DNA of 13,025 nt from Ochromonadaceae sp. CCMP2298 (taxonomy: Eukaryota; Sar; Synurophyceae; Ochromonadales; Ochromonadaceae), in the NCBI GenBank assembly GCA_026770595.1, contig MU634348.1:1-13025 (forward strand), written 5' to 3'. Below are positions 1 to 11,862 of the stretch, piece after piece. The notes under the pieces were generated by a model. The model did not search any database and was not told the DNA's origin. It was given only the letters and a program-made list of their open reading frames with translations. A program made the position numbers and the translations under genes. Positions within the stretch are counted from its first letter, which is position 1, and every line of letters begins with the position of its first letter.

Positions 1-633
1 CTCTCTATGCGCTACTACGCCACGCCGGGCATCCTTCATGTAAGTCCCGATTTCGGGACGATACTGGGGGGTACGGGGGTGGAGGTAGGTGTGGCCAACT
101 TCTTCCCAGGGAACTCAGGGGGGGGGGATTGGTACTGCGCCTTTGGGGAGGCAGCGGTGCTGGGGGTGTACGAGGGGGGGGTCGTGAGGTGCAACAGCAG
201 TGCGGCGGCGTACGCAGAGCCCGGCAGCGTGTCACTGACGGTGCTGCTGCTGCCCCGCAAGCTGGCTGAGGGGCCGGCCCAGATTCGCGTCAGCCCGCAG
301 ATACTGCGCCAGGCTACCCTCGCAGAGGGGGCGCTGTCTTACGAGTACGTGCACCCCGTACTGCTGACCGCCGTGTCCCCCATGGTGGTGTTCAGCACAG
401 GCGGGTTGCGGGTCAACATCACTGGCGAGCACTTCAGGCCGGCCTCTGCCCTCTGCGTGTGGGGGGGCGTCACCACCCCCGCCCTCTACACTGAGGGACA
501 TATGAGCTGCCTCACACCGGCGCTGGGCGCGCTTGGGGGTGCGGGGGGTGCGGGGGGGGCGGAGTACGTGTCTCTGACGCTCTCTCTGAACGGATACATC
601 GAGACCTCCAGCGCAATCTCGCTGCGATTCGCC
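1..633 (+). other. TIG tail plus TIG domains 1 and 2
   Basis: Bases 1-24 encode the last strand of a TIG whose body lies upstream. TIG 1 (about 25-351) shows H-V-S-P-D-F-G-T-I-L-G-G-T-G and the pair W-Y-C-A-F-G and V-V-R-C-N. TIG 2 (about 352-633) shows T-A-V-S-P, V-N-I-T-G-E-H-F, the Cys residues L-C-V-W and M-S-C-L-T-P, and L-S-L-N-G-Y. TIG 2 carries a G/A-rich loop (A-L-G-G-A-G-G-A-G-G-A, about 529-561) encoded by G runs, which is probably a hypervariable insertion in a surface loop. Confidence 0.8.
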
Positions 634-3600
634 CCCCAGCCTGCCGTTCTGCAGCTCTCTCCCATGCGCACAATTGTGGGTTCTAACACCACCTTGACTA
701 TATCTGGGGAGGGTTTTATAAAAGAAGCGCCCTCGCCGCAGTGCGCGTACTACAGAGGCGAGAGCGTGGTGGGCAGGGTGGTGGCGGAGGTCCTCTCACC
801 GCGGACTGTGCGCTGCGCAGTGCCGCCGGACATACCCGCCACAAGAGAGGTGCAGCGACTGCGATTGGTGGGGCTGGAGCCCGTATCAGAAGTGCAGGCG
901 ATTGAAATCACCGCCCTGCCGGACCAGCCCGAGGTGCAGCAGATCGCCACGCGCGGCTGGGGGGCGCGCGCGGCGCAGTGGGAGCTCCGCGCGGCGGCCG
1001 TGGTGGGCGTGGCGGACCGCGCCAGGTTCAATCTGCAGACGAGCGTCTCCCCGCGCGCCGAGCAGCAGCACGTCCGCGTCCGCCCCTCGGCCTATCTCAC
1101 CGAGGTGCAGGTGCTCTCAGTGGCAGCTACCGTGCAGACCGTTCCCGAGGCCTACAGGGCCTATAGGGATGACGGGGTTATGCGTCTGCGGATGGGGTTC
1201 TTCACAGCGGACGTGAGCTGGAACGCGACTGAGGGGGAGATGGGCGCGGCGCTGCTGACCCTGCCCCTAGTCTCAGAGATATCCGTTTCAAAATCCCACA
1301 ACCGCTCAGATTCTGGGGACGGCCTTATCGCAACCGTAACCACCGACTGGCGCATAGTATTCGGCATGACTGATGGCAACCTCCCCCAGCTGGAAATATC
1401 TTCCTACAACTCCTCGCGCTTTGTGGTCTTCGCCCCCGCCTCTCGGACAGTGCGGGACGGCGTGGCCTGTGAGCTGCAGACCGTCACTGTGCGTGCCTCA
1501 GGCTCCTACAGACTGCAGTTCGGCAACTACCAAACCGGAAACATCCCTTTCGACGCCTCGCGGGACCTGTTCCGCACCCTGCTCCTGGAGGCCTTTAAAA
1601 CCCTCCCAGATGTGCGCGTGGAGAGGGAGTTTATCAACAAAAAGGCCACCCGGTATTGGGTTTATTTTATCTCAAACCCGGGCAGCCAGCTGGAGATCAC
1701 GTCCTCATCTGGGCACGTAGAGGTGAAAAAGATGGTAACCGGCCAGGCCGTGGCCCTGTCGGGCAGTATAACCATCACTGCGAATGGGGTGACCTCTGCG
1801 AGTATCGACGTAGGCACGGATGCGAACCAGGTGCACCTGGCAGTGAACGCCGCCCTCTCCAGCGCGAATCCCGTCCCCATACCGCACGTGCTCGACTACC
1901 TCATTACCTTCGACGCATCAGTGGGGGATATAGCACCCCTCGTGGTGGGGCTGGCGGGCTTGGCGGGTACGGCGCCTGTGGTGGAGGTAACAGAGGTGGT
2001 GGCGGGTACGGGCAGGGAGGTGCAGCAGGTCATCATCACGTGCAGCGGGGGTTTCAACACTGCCTCGACCTTTACTGCCTCGTTGCTCAACGCCGACACT
2101 GCTGCTGTGCTGATGGGCGCTGGGGCCGGGGCACGACTGCAGACTGCCCTCAACGCCCTGCCTACGGTCACCGCCGCTTCCGTGTCTCTCACCACCTCCC
2201 CCACCGCCTATACATTCGTTGTTTCTTTCGACGAGGCGCTATTTAGTACCACCGACACGACCGGCACCATATCCGTACCCTCACCCCCCACCTGCGCGGA
2301 CGCCTCCGCCGCCACTGTGTCCAGCACAATCACCACCGTTGGCAGTATCGAGGACGCGAGCGGCTGGCTGTTACTCTCCTCCTCTGCCTCAGAGACATTT
2401 AATGTCTCCATCCCCGCCACAGCTAGCGCTGCCGTGCTCTCCCGGGCATTGCTGGACATGGGTCTGGGCGGGGTGGCCGTCACACGCACGGAGACGCACT
2501 TCGGCGCCGCCCTGTGGGAGGTAACGTTCTTAGAGATGACGGCCCCCTTCCCGGCACTGGGCGTGAGCGTGGAAGGGGATGTGCAGGCCGTCTGGACGGA
2601 GATCTCCGCGCCCTCTGCGGCGTGCTGCCTGTCGGGCGGGGAGTACACACTTACCAGCACCAGCACACTTACCAGCACCCCGCTCTCGAGGCACTCTAAC
2701 GCCTCCGATGTGCTGGCGGCCCTGCTAGCCGTCGGCGCCATCGAGGCCCCCCAGGACGTGGTGATAACCCACATCGCGCGCCCCGCAGGGGGTGTCAGCT
2801 GGGTGTTGGACTTCAACTCCCCCCCAGCGGAGTTCTCCTCCCTCACCCTCACCCCCACTATCGCTCTCGCTCTGGCCGGGTCGGGCGCAGATCTGTCCCT
2901 CACCCAGACCGTCGCGCCGCTGGTGCCCGAGACACAGCGTGTGTTCATACAGGCATACTCTACCCTCTCCGGCACCTTTACTCTATCCCTAGCGGGACGC
3001 ACCAGCCCCCCCCTGAGCCTGAACATCACCCAACACCGGATGGCGGATTCGCTTACCCACAGCTTGGGCCTGGATGCGCTCAGGGTGACTCCTGTACTGT
3101 TGGACGAATATCCAGGCGTGGCGGGGGACTACCGCGCCTGGGACGTGACCTTCACCTCCCTGGCCGGAGGTGTGGACGAGCTGCTCTGCGATGCGGGGGG
3201 GGTCAGTGCTTCCACCACAGACGACGTGGTTTGCACCGTGACCACCACAGTCGCCGCCACCTCCTCCCCCCTGGGGGGCAGCTTCTCCCTCCTCTACCGC
3301 GGCGTCTCCTCTGCGCTGCCCCACGACGCCTCCGAGGAAGACGTGGAGAGCGCGTTGGAGGAGCTAACGGGCATGGATGTGGATGTGGTTCTGTCAACCC
3401 TGGAGGCCGACGGCGGGCGCCAGTGGCTTGTGACCTTCCTAGTGGCGGAGGACCTACTGCAAATCTCAAGCTCTTTGACGGGCACAGAGGCATATGGGGA
3501 GGTAACCAGGGTTCAGCAGGGCAGCAGCCTCGGAGGCACATTTACCGCCACTTTCGGGGGGCTCACGTCTCCCCCCATTGCCTATGATGTGTCTGCCTAT

Positions 3601-6600
3601 GATCTCGAGCAGACCCTGCAGGCCCTAGGATCCATCGACCTGGAGGTGTCCAAAACCCCCACCCCCCTGGGCGCCCGCTATCTGGTTACCTTTTTATCCC
3701 CCCTCTCTGACGTAGAAATGGTGTCAATCGAGGACAGTCTGAGCGGCTCACAGGCCGCCGCGCTGTCGTACGAGGTGGTGAGGGGGGTGGGGCAGGTGGA
3801 GGGGTACTTCACGGTAGCCCTGGGGGGGCAGACAACCGCGCCGCTTAGTGTGTACTCCACTGCCCCCGAGGTGGCCACAGCGCTCTCTGGGCTGCCAACA
3901 GTGGGCGCTGTGACTGTGTCCAAAAGCACCATCAGCGGGCTCGGGGGGGCCACCCAGGAGGCCTCGTGGCTGGTCACATTCCTGACTTTAGGTATTCCTG
4001 ACAACGCAGGCGACCAAGAATTGCTCGATATGAGGGTCGTGGTGGGGGGGGGCTTCGCGGTGACTGCGGAGAAGGTCGTCTATGGGTGCTGCTCGGTGAA
4101 ACTGTCGTACAACGGCGGATTCGAAAACACCGCCTCTCTGCCTCTGACCTTCGACACCGCCCCAGTGATAACCGCCATCCACCCCCTGACCGGGCCAGCC
4201 TCTGGGGGCGCCAACGTGACCCTGCTGGGCGCCGGGTTCCTGACTTTCGGGCAGGCGCCGCGGTGCCTGTTTGGCAGTCTGCGCTCCCCCGCCACCCTCG
4301 TCAACAGCACCTACGCGTACTGCACGGCACCCGCGCACCCCGAGGCGGCCGTGGTGGTGGTGCTGGAGCTGTACCGGCTAGACGACCTGGCACGTTACAC
4401 CCAGTCAGTCTCCGTCTTCACATACGAGAGACCCCTAGCTTTGCTCGCCCTAACCCCCCACATGGGGCATGTGGAGTATCAAACTCGGGTGCTGCTGGGG
4501 GCGGCGGGTCTGGGGGCAGAGGGGGATGATCTAATCTGTCAGTGGGAGGTGAGTATCCTCAACCCCGTGCTGGGGCGCCTGGGCCCGTACGTTACGGATA
4601 TCGACGCTGTGCGTTTGAATTCGACGCATCTACAGTGCGCCACTCCGCCAATCGACGCCTACTTCGTGCACAAAAACACCGACTGGTACCTGCACACGAA
4701 CGCCACGGCCTCCGTGCGGGTCACCAAGAACCGCCAGCACTACTCAAACCCCCTGCCCTTCTTCTTCTACCCCCGGCCGGAGGTATTCACCATTTCGCCG
4801 GGCCTGGGGAGCGTTCTGGGAGGCACGAGAGTGAAAATTACCGGCTCGAATTTCCTCGCCTCTCCGCACTCCCAGTGCCGCGTGGGCTCAGATATTGTGC
4901 CCTTGACGGTGACCGCTGGCGAGGGTACGTGCACCATGCCTGCGAATGAGGTGCTGCCTGCTGTGCACCAGGTGAGGGTGCTGGGGCCGCAGGTGAGGAG
5001 GGAGACGCAGCGGCTAGAGGTGTGGCTGGTGTCCAGCCCGCACCGTGGGACGGCCGCCGAGGGGGGAATATCCTTCTCCCTGGAGGGATACACCACCCTG
5101 GAGGTGCTGTTCGATGGGGGTGTGGGGGCATCTGCCCTGGAGAGCGCCTTGGAGGCCCTGCCGAGGGTTGGTGCGGTGACCGTGCTCAAAACAGTACGTA
5201 CTGAACGCTCGGACGGAATCTCCAGCGCCAATATAGTCTGGGCTGTGCAGGCGCTGGACATCACCTTCGACATGCGCGACGACGTGCCCCTGCTGTCCCT
5301 CAACTACTCACAAGTGTCCGGTTTGGTCTCAGGCGATCGTTTCGCCCTGACCACCCTGGTCGACGGGGGCTCAGATGTGTCTCTGCCCGAGGTGCAGGCC
5401 TGGTCTATAGCGCAGGGCACCGTAACGCGCAGTGTGGCCGAGGTACGCATCTCTGTGCCCACCCCCACCCTGGAGGTACAAACCATAACACTCTCGGCGG
5501 GCGCGACCATCACCGGTAACTTCAAGCTGCAGCTGGGCGACCTTGAGACCCCCCCACTGGCCTGGGACTCGCCCGCTGCACTCATGGCCGCGGCAGTTAA
5601 GAGCCTCGCAGGCGATGTGGCTGTAGCTCGCGCGGAGATTCCTGGGACCGCGCTGGGCTACACGTGGGCTGTGACGTTTACAGATGTAAGCGGCCCGCGC
5701 GAACTGCTGGTAGCGGTTGATGTTGATCTCGCCTCTGCAGGGGGGGTGGCGCTGTCCCGGGCAAGGCTGGCGGTAGGCTCGGAAGAGTTCAGGGGCTCCT
5801 TTAAACTGGGACTAGGGGCTAACTACACCAGAGATGTGTCTTGGGACGCAACCGCGGCCTCCGTAAAGTCTGCCCTGGACTCCGTCCTGGGCGGTTTTAA
5901 CGTGTCTGTCAGCTCCGACGCGCGGTTCGACAAGGGCTGGCTGGTGACCTTTCCGGCCCACGTGGGGGACTCTCAGACGCTGCTGCTGGACAGCGGTGGT
6001 ATGAACGGCACCGACCTCAGCGCGCGCATAACTTTCACGGCAGGCACCACGACCCTGTCGGGAGCGTACCGCCTGACCCTGGCCGGGGTAGCCATCTCGA
6101 TGGATCTATCAGACAGCGCAGACCAGGCAGCGCTCAAGATCGAGTCGGCCCTGGCGGCACTGACCCCCGAGCGTGTCCTGGTGGACCTCGAGGACAGCAC
6201 CTTCGCCAAGCACTGGACTGTCACCTTCCCCACCCTTCTGGGGAACCTCTCTGCCCCCAGCCTAGATCTCAGCGCCACCCTGGGTACGAATCTGTCCTCT
6301 ACCACGGACACGCTGCAGCAGGGCACCTACGCCCCCCTGGCGGGGACTTTCACCCTCACGGTGGGGGGGGTCGCTACCACCCCTATTGCCCTTGACGCCA
6401 CCTCGGAGGCGCTGCAAGCAGCCCTGCTGGCACTACCAACAATAGTGGACGTGTCGGTTACCCAGGCCAAGGGCGCCTACACCCTGCTGGGGGATAGGTA
6501 CAACGGCTCCGTGTGGAATGTCACCTTTGACGCTGTATTGAAGGCAAACTACGACGGCGTAATCGACATGACGCTGACCTCTGCGGTGACCGGTGAGGCG

Positions 6601-9600
6601 GTGATGCAGGTGCTCGAGATGCAGACCGGCTCGGGCCCCTCCCTGCCCCTGGAGGTGAGCTTCGACGGTGTGCATTTCTCGGACAACAGAGTGCTGTTTG
6701 AGTACGTGCAGGCGATGCAGCTGCTCTCGCTGTACCCCCTGCTGGGCCCCAACCAGGGCGGCACTGTGCTGCTGGTGAACATCACGGCCCTGCAGAGCGT
6801 GGCTAGCGCCTTGGAAACCTACAACGTGATGTGCACGTTCGATGGGGCTGCGGTGCCGGCTAGGTTCCAGGACGACGTCACTGTTGAGTGCATATCCCCC
6901 CCCTATACAGACCTCTCAGGAGGCGCGGTTAGGGTGGGGGTCACCCTAAACGGCCAGGAACACTCTCTAAACACACTCCAATTCACGTACCGACCAGCCA
7001 CACAGGGCCTAGCACTATACCCCGCCTTCGGCTCAACCCAGGGGGGCACAGAGGTGAACATTACCGGCTCCACATTGCTCCCCGCCCCCGACACCTACTG
7101 CGCCTTCGACGACCAGATCGTTAAAGCCCACCTCTCGATCAAGGGTTTTATCAGCTGTCTCACCCCCTCGGTGCCCTTCCCCCAGCTGGTGCGCGTGAGT
7201 TACACGAACAACGGGCAGGACTACCACAACGACACGCTGTTAAACTATCAGTTCAGCTGGCCCCCCGTAGTCACCCGCATCGACCCCGCGAGCGGGCCTG
7301 TAACGGGCGCCACCCGCGTGCGCATCACCGGCCAGCACCTGGCGGGCGCAGGCGAGGACGTAAAGTGCCGCTTCGGCAACCAGACAGTCAACACGGTGTT
7401 TAACACTCCCTCGTCTGTGAGCTGCGAGGTTCCCCCTCTTCTGCGGGTACCTGAGGTGCAGACGTTGACAGTGGCGCAGCTGCCCTTCTCGCCGGCCGTG
7501 TATCGCGTGCGGGCGGTGTCAGACGCGGCGGGCGAGGTGCGAGAGATAGTCGCGACGGTGGCGGACCTCACACCGGAGATCCGGTCGATCGAGATGAGCG
7601 TAGCGGATGTGGACGAGGTGCAGCGGGTGCGGGTGGGGGTGGACGCGGCTCCTGCTCTCCGGGCGCGTCTCAGTGTGCGTGAGATGGGGCGGCAGACGGA
7701 GATCCAGGAGTTGCAGACGCGAGCCTCTCTGCAGCCCGAGATCAAGGCGGTCTACCTCCGCGCGCCTTATAAGGTATTCCAAGCCTCTCACCGAGAGAGG
7801 GTGGTGGTTACTGCCTCCAACGCAGCCGCCACACTCACCCTCACCGCCGGCACCAGCGCGTCATTCCCGGCTTCCGGCTCGGCCGCAGCGGTGCAGGCCG
7901 CCCTGCGCGCCAACCCCATCTTTGCCGACTGCGAGGTGACCTCCACCCCCCTACAGTGGACCATTTCATTCGCAGGCAACACCCCCTCACTCACCGCTGC
8001 CGCCACCTCGGGCACAGTGGGGGTGGAGGTGGTGTCCCAGGGGGGTCTGGCGGAGGTGCAGAATGTAACCCTGGCCCTAGCTGCGGGGGGGTATCTGCGC
8101 CTGGGACTGGAGGAGGAGACGACGCCCAACATCGCATTCGACGCGACCGCCGCAGAGGTCAGGGCGGCGTTGGAGCAGGACCAGGAGATAGGCAAGGTGC
8201 TGGTGACCCTCTCATCCACCCCCACATCAGTCGTCTGGAGCGTCACATTCCTGCAGCGGCTGGGGGACCTTCCTGACCTTTTCGTGGAGTCATTCCTGAC
8301 TTCTGGGGTCGTAAGTGTATCCGAAGTGAGAGCAGGCACGACCCAGGGAGTGTCAGGAAACTTCACGCTGTCCCTGGACGGGCACACAACTGGGTCCATG
8401 TCGCACTCCGCGCTGCCCGCCGAGGTCGCCGCAGCCCTGAACGCTCTCCCCTCTGTCTCCGGCGTCACATGCTCTAAGTACGAGCTGCCCAACGAGGGCT
8501 CGATGTTCCTGGTGCAGTTCCCAGACACAGCAGGCGACGTGGGCACCCTCACAGTGGGCAGCGACGGAATCACGGGCACGGAGCTCAACACAGACGTGGC
8601 CACCTACCAAGAGGGAGCCACCGTGGGCGGCTTGTTCAATATCCAGTACGAGGAGGAGGCGAGGGGGGCATTCAACACTGCAGATCTGCCCTACAACGCC
8701 TCCGCAGGTCAGATGAAGAACGCTTTGGAGGAAATGCTGTCGGACTTCGCGCCCCTGGTGGTTACGCGAGCCGACAACGCGGTGGCCAACACCTATGTGT
8801 GGCGGGTAACTTTCCCCTTCTCGGTGGGCGCCGCGAACCTGCTGCAGGTCAACGCGGCCGGCCTGTCTGGCCTGGACGCGAACGGCGTGACGGCGCGTGT
8901 GCAGGGGGGCCAGGTGGCCACGGTGCAGATGGTCTCCACGTCTGCCTCCTCGGCCCTCTCTGGCTACTTCGCACTGTCCCTCGAGGGCCGCACAACGGCG
9001 CCCATCCCCTTCGACGCCTCGGACCAGGAGGTGCAGGCGGCGCTGCAGCGTCTGCCCAACGTCGGAGAGGTGTTGGTGACCCGTCTGTCTACGGGTTTCG
9101 TGGATGCGTCTACGTGGGGTGAAGCCCTGGACGAGTACGGATTCGAGGCGCAGCACCTCTCCACCGTGCGGCCTGCATTCCAGTACACCACCCACTCCTA
9201 CCAGTGGGCGGTCACCTTTATCAGCCGCGCAGGCGATGTGCCCCTGCTGGCGGCGTGCTGCGACGAGTCGACCGAGGAGCTCGCGGACGTCACACTGCGT
9301 TCGTTGTACTCCCGTGACTCCTCTGTATCCATAGCCTCCATACAGACAGGCACCACCACCCCCCTCTCTGGGTACGTGGCACTGGTAGTGGACGGCGCAG
9401 CCTCTTCGCCATTTCCGCTGCACGCCACTGCCCAGGAGGTGTATGTGGCCCTCGCAGAGCTAGGACTGAACGTCTCAGTGACCCAGCTGGGGGTGGACGA
9501 GAACCGACTCCGCTCCTACGACGTCTTGTTCTTCCCACCTGACACAGCCCAAAACTGGGACAAATGGGACTTCTTAGACTCCTCCCAGGCGATGCTGCTG

Positions 9601-11862
9601 TCCGCCGACGTGCGCCTGGTTCTGCCCCCCGAGTCCCAGCAGTACGTACTATTCGACTGGCTGGTGGCCCCGCCGCAGCACGAAATCCAGTACATCTACA
9701 CCACCTCTGCTTTATCCGTGGCCGCTCTGGACTGCGAGGTCGCCTCCTCGAGAGGCGACGTGGTGATAAGCTTGCCTGCGGGGGGTGTAACTACCGCCAC
9801 CCTGTCGGCTGCCTTCGGGGCCAGCGAGGGGCTCATCGGGGAGGTGTGGGTGGAGGCGCTGAACAGTTCCCAGGTTCCAGACCTAGTTCTGCCCCTGCAC
9901 AGCGCCCTGTGGCGTGTGGTGTACAAGGAGTCGCCAGATCTGCCCCTCATGACGTGCACCGGGGCCGCCACCCTGGCTTACCAAGACTCCGCCCTGCAGC
10001 CCCTGGACACATCATTCAACATCCTCCTCCCCTACAACAATACGCATAATACGCATAATACGCTGGCCTCTGCCTCCCTGTACTGGAACTCTACCGCGGC
10101 GGACCTGCAACAGGCGGTCAGCGACATGCTCCCAGGCGCGGTAACCGTCGCCGACGACACCTCCTCTATATCTGCCCGCTCCTGGCTCGTGACCTTCTCC
10201 GGCTCACTGGGCGGGGACGTGCCTCTGCTGCTGCTAAACACATCAGGGCCCCTGGGGCCCCTGGGGGGTGAAGGGGCGATCGCCGCGGTGCGTGAGGTGG
10301 TCAAGGGCGCTCAGCCGCAGGGACTGGTGTTCCTGACCTCTGCCTATGCCAACACCTCGCTGCAGGTGAACAGTACAGTAGAGACAGTAACCAAAGCCTT
10401 CTTGCAGCTATTCCCGGACGCGTACCTGCCCCTGGTGGGGGTCGAGGGGCCTACAGGGGGGGGCAGTTTCGTGTGGACGTATACCTTCAACCGCACAGAG
10501 GAATTCAACGCCTCGCTGGTAGTGGGGGGTACATTGGGCGTGGGGGGGCTGGTTACACACACGCTGGTGCAGGCCGGCTCCCTGCCCCTCACAGGGTCCT
10601 TCACTCTCACGACCGCCGGCACCACCCTCACCATTCCGGTCACCGCCACCGCCCCCGAACTGGGGGCACTACTCCTCACCGCAAACCCTGCCCTATTCGC
10701 CAACGCGGGGGTGACAATGCGGCGCCTCAACGCGGCCGGCGCGGTCGCCTGGAACGTCTCCTTCTCCCCCGAGGTGGATGTTGGCGCCTTCAGTGTCGCG
10801 GTGGCAGGCGGCCTCTCAGGCACAGAGGCGGCGGTCACATCCAGACTGCTCAGCCCCAAAAGCACCCCCATTTCGGGTAGCTTTAGCCTCACGGGGGCGG
10901 GCGGCACCGTCACCGTCACGCCCACCACCACTGCCTCGGACTTGGCTGCATCTCTCAGCGCCCTGGAGGGCATCACAGTCACCAAATCCACCCAATCTAC
11001 CCAATCTGCCCTATCATACACATGGCTGGTGAGCTTCGCATCCCTCCGATACGTAGCATCCACCCCCCCCCTAGCCGTCTCCTCCTCCTCTCTGGGGGGC
11101 TCTGGCGCCCTCGCCACGGCCCAGCTTGTGAGCGCGGGGGGCTCCCTGCCCGTGTACAACATCACTTTATCTGCTACTGGCGGGGACTTTACCCTACTAT
11201 GGGGGGAGGACCCTGGGGCCCCTGGGGGGGACGTGTTGGGCACATTTGCCCGCACCGCTTCTGCAGCCCTGCTGCAGAGCACGCTGGCCGCCTCTGCCCA
11301 CTTCGCACATGTGCGGGTGGAGAGCTGGGCGGATACTGAGGTACACTTTCTGGTGCTGGTGGTACCCTCCTTCGATACCTCCCCCTCCCCCTCCTCCTCC
11401 TCCTCTTTGCTGCTGCAAGTACACAACGACACCCAGCTCGTCGAGACCATCACCCCGGCCTACCCCCTCCGCCCCGCGGGCAGCGAGGCTACCTTCTCCT
11501 TGGGGGAGTTTGGGTGCCAAGAGAACAACGGGGGGGTACAGTGCCTCCCCGGCCTGCCCCTGGAGCAATCCACTGCCATGCCCGTGCCCCCCACGGAACA
11601 GCAGATGCTCCGGGCTGTGCAGAGTCTTCGGGACGTGAACCGCGTCACTGTCACCTCTACACCCCTGGGCGGAGTAGATGTGTTGGGGTATGTGCTGTCG
11701 GGGCAGCGATATAGCCTGACCTTCCTGGAGGCCTCTAAGGACTCCACTAACAGCGCAGTGACGGACCTAAACGAGTTCTCTTGGACGACGCTGGCAGAGA
11801 TGGTGCGCTACTCGGGCCTGGAGAGCGAGCTGCTGGATGTGCCGTTGCTGGCAGTTACGCAG
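1..11862 (+). CDS. Exon 1: uninterrupted 11.86-kb coding exon
   Basis: The frame beginning at base 1 is open to the TAG at 11998, but the coding part ends at 11862. There a CAG is followed by GTATGT, and the downstream translation becomes a low-complexity run of V, C, M and Y unlike anything upstream. The exon ends at a codon boundary (phase 0). It holds TIG domains 1-8, the head of TIG 9, and all three beta-repeat blocks. Its left edge has no AG acceptor and reads straight into a TIG closing strand (R-Y-Y-A-T-P, matching F-T-Y-x-x-P elsewhere), so the exon starts upstream of the window. Such a long exon is unusual beside the two short exons that follow. Confidence 0.9.

Larger units (their letters stand above)
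7790..11862 (+). repeat. Insert block 3: about thirteen beta-repeats
   Basis: The aromatic-x-V-T-F-type strand occurs at 7957, 8236, 8509, 8800, 9205, 9517, 9910, 10183, 10474, 10750, 11023, about 11344 and 11710. The best copies are near 8053-8300 and 8932-9240 (S-G-Y-F-A-L-S-L-E-G-R-T-T-A-P-I, then D-A-S and a V-Q-A-A-L helix). Repeat 5 has an extra stretch of about 30 residues (about 9091-9195). The last repeat carries an insertion with a Cys pair (F-G-C-Q and V-Q-C-L-P, about 11509-11547). Copies in the 9356-11460 part are more diverged. Confidence 0.75.

Noticed and set aside
7-9. ATG at position 7 as the gene start
   Set aside because: There is no stop before it in the window. The residues around it form the closing strand of a preceding TIG domain, and no signal peptide follows.
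40-45. GTAAGT consensus donor near the left edge
   Set aside because: It lies in the conserved first strand of TIG 1, and the frame and fold continue without interruption.
4549-4635. Possible 87-bp in-frame intron (GTGAGT to CTACAG)
   Set aside because: It is open and a multiple of three, but removing it would delete the strands between the two Cys residues of TIG 5, including the N-S-T-H-L-Q-C segment that matches other TIG domains.
7788-11453. Long minus-strand open frames (for example 7788-8603, 8353-9423, 10344-11453)
   Set aside because: They are antisense to well-supported coding sequence, encode R/A/P/G-rich low-complexity peptides with no domain, and are expected in GC-rich DNA.
1-11862. 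Bacterial adhesin or phage tail gene
   Set aside because: Similar beta-repeats occur in bacteria, but the GT-AG introns that restore the fold show a eukaryotic gene.
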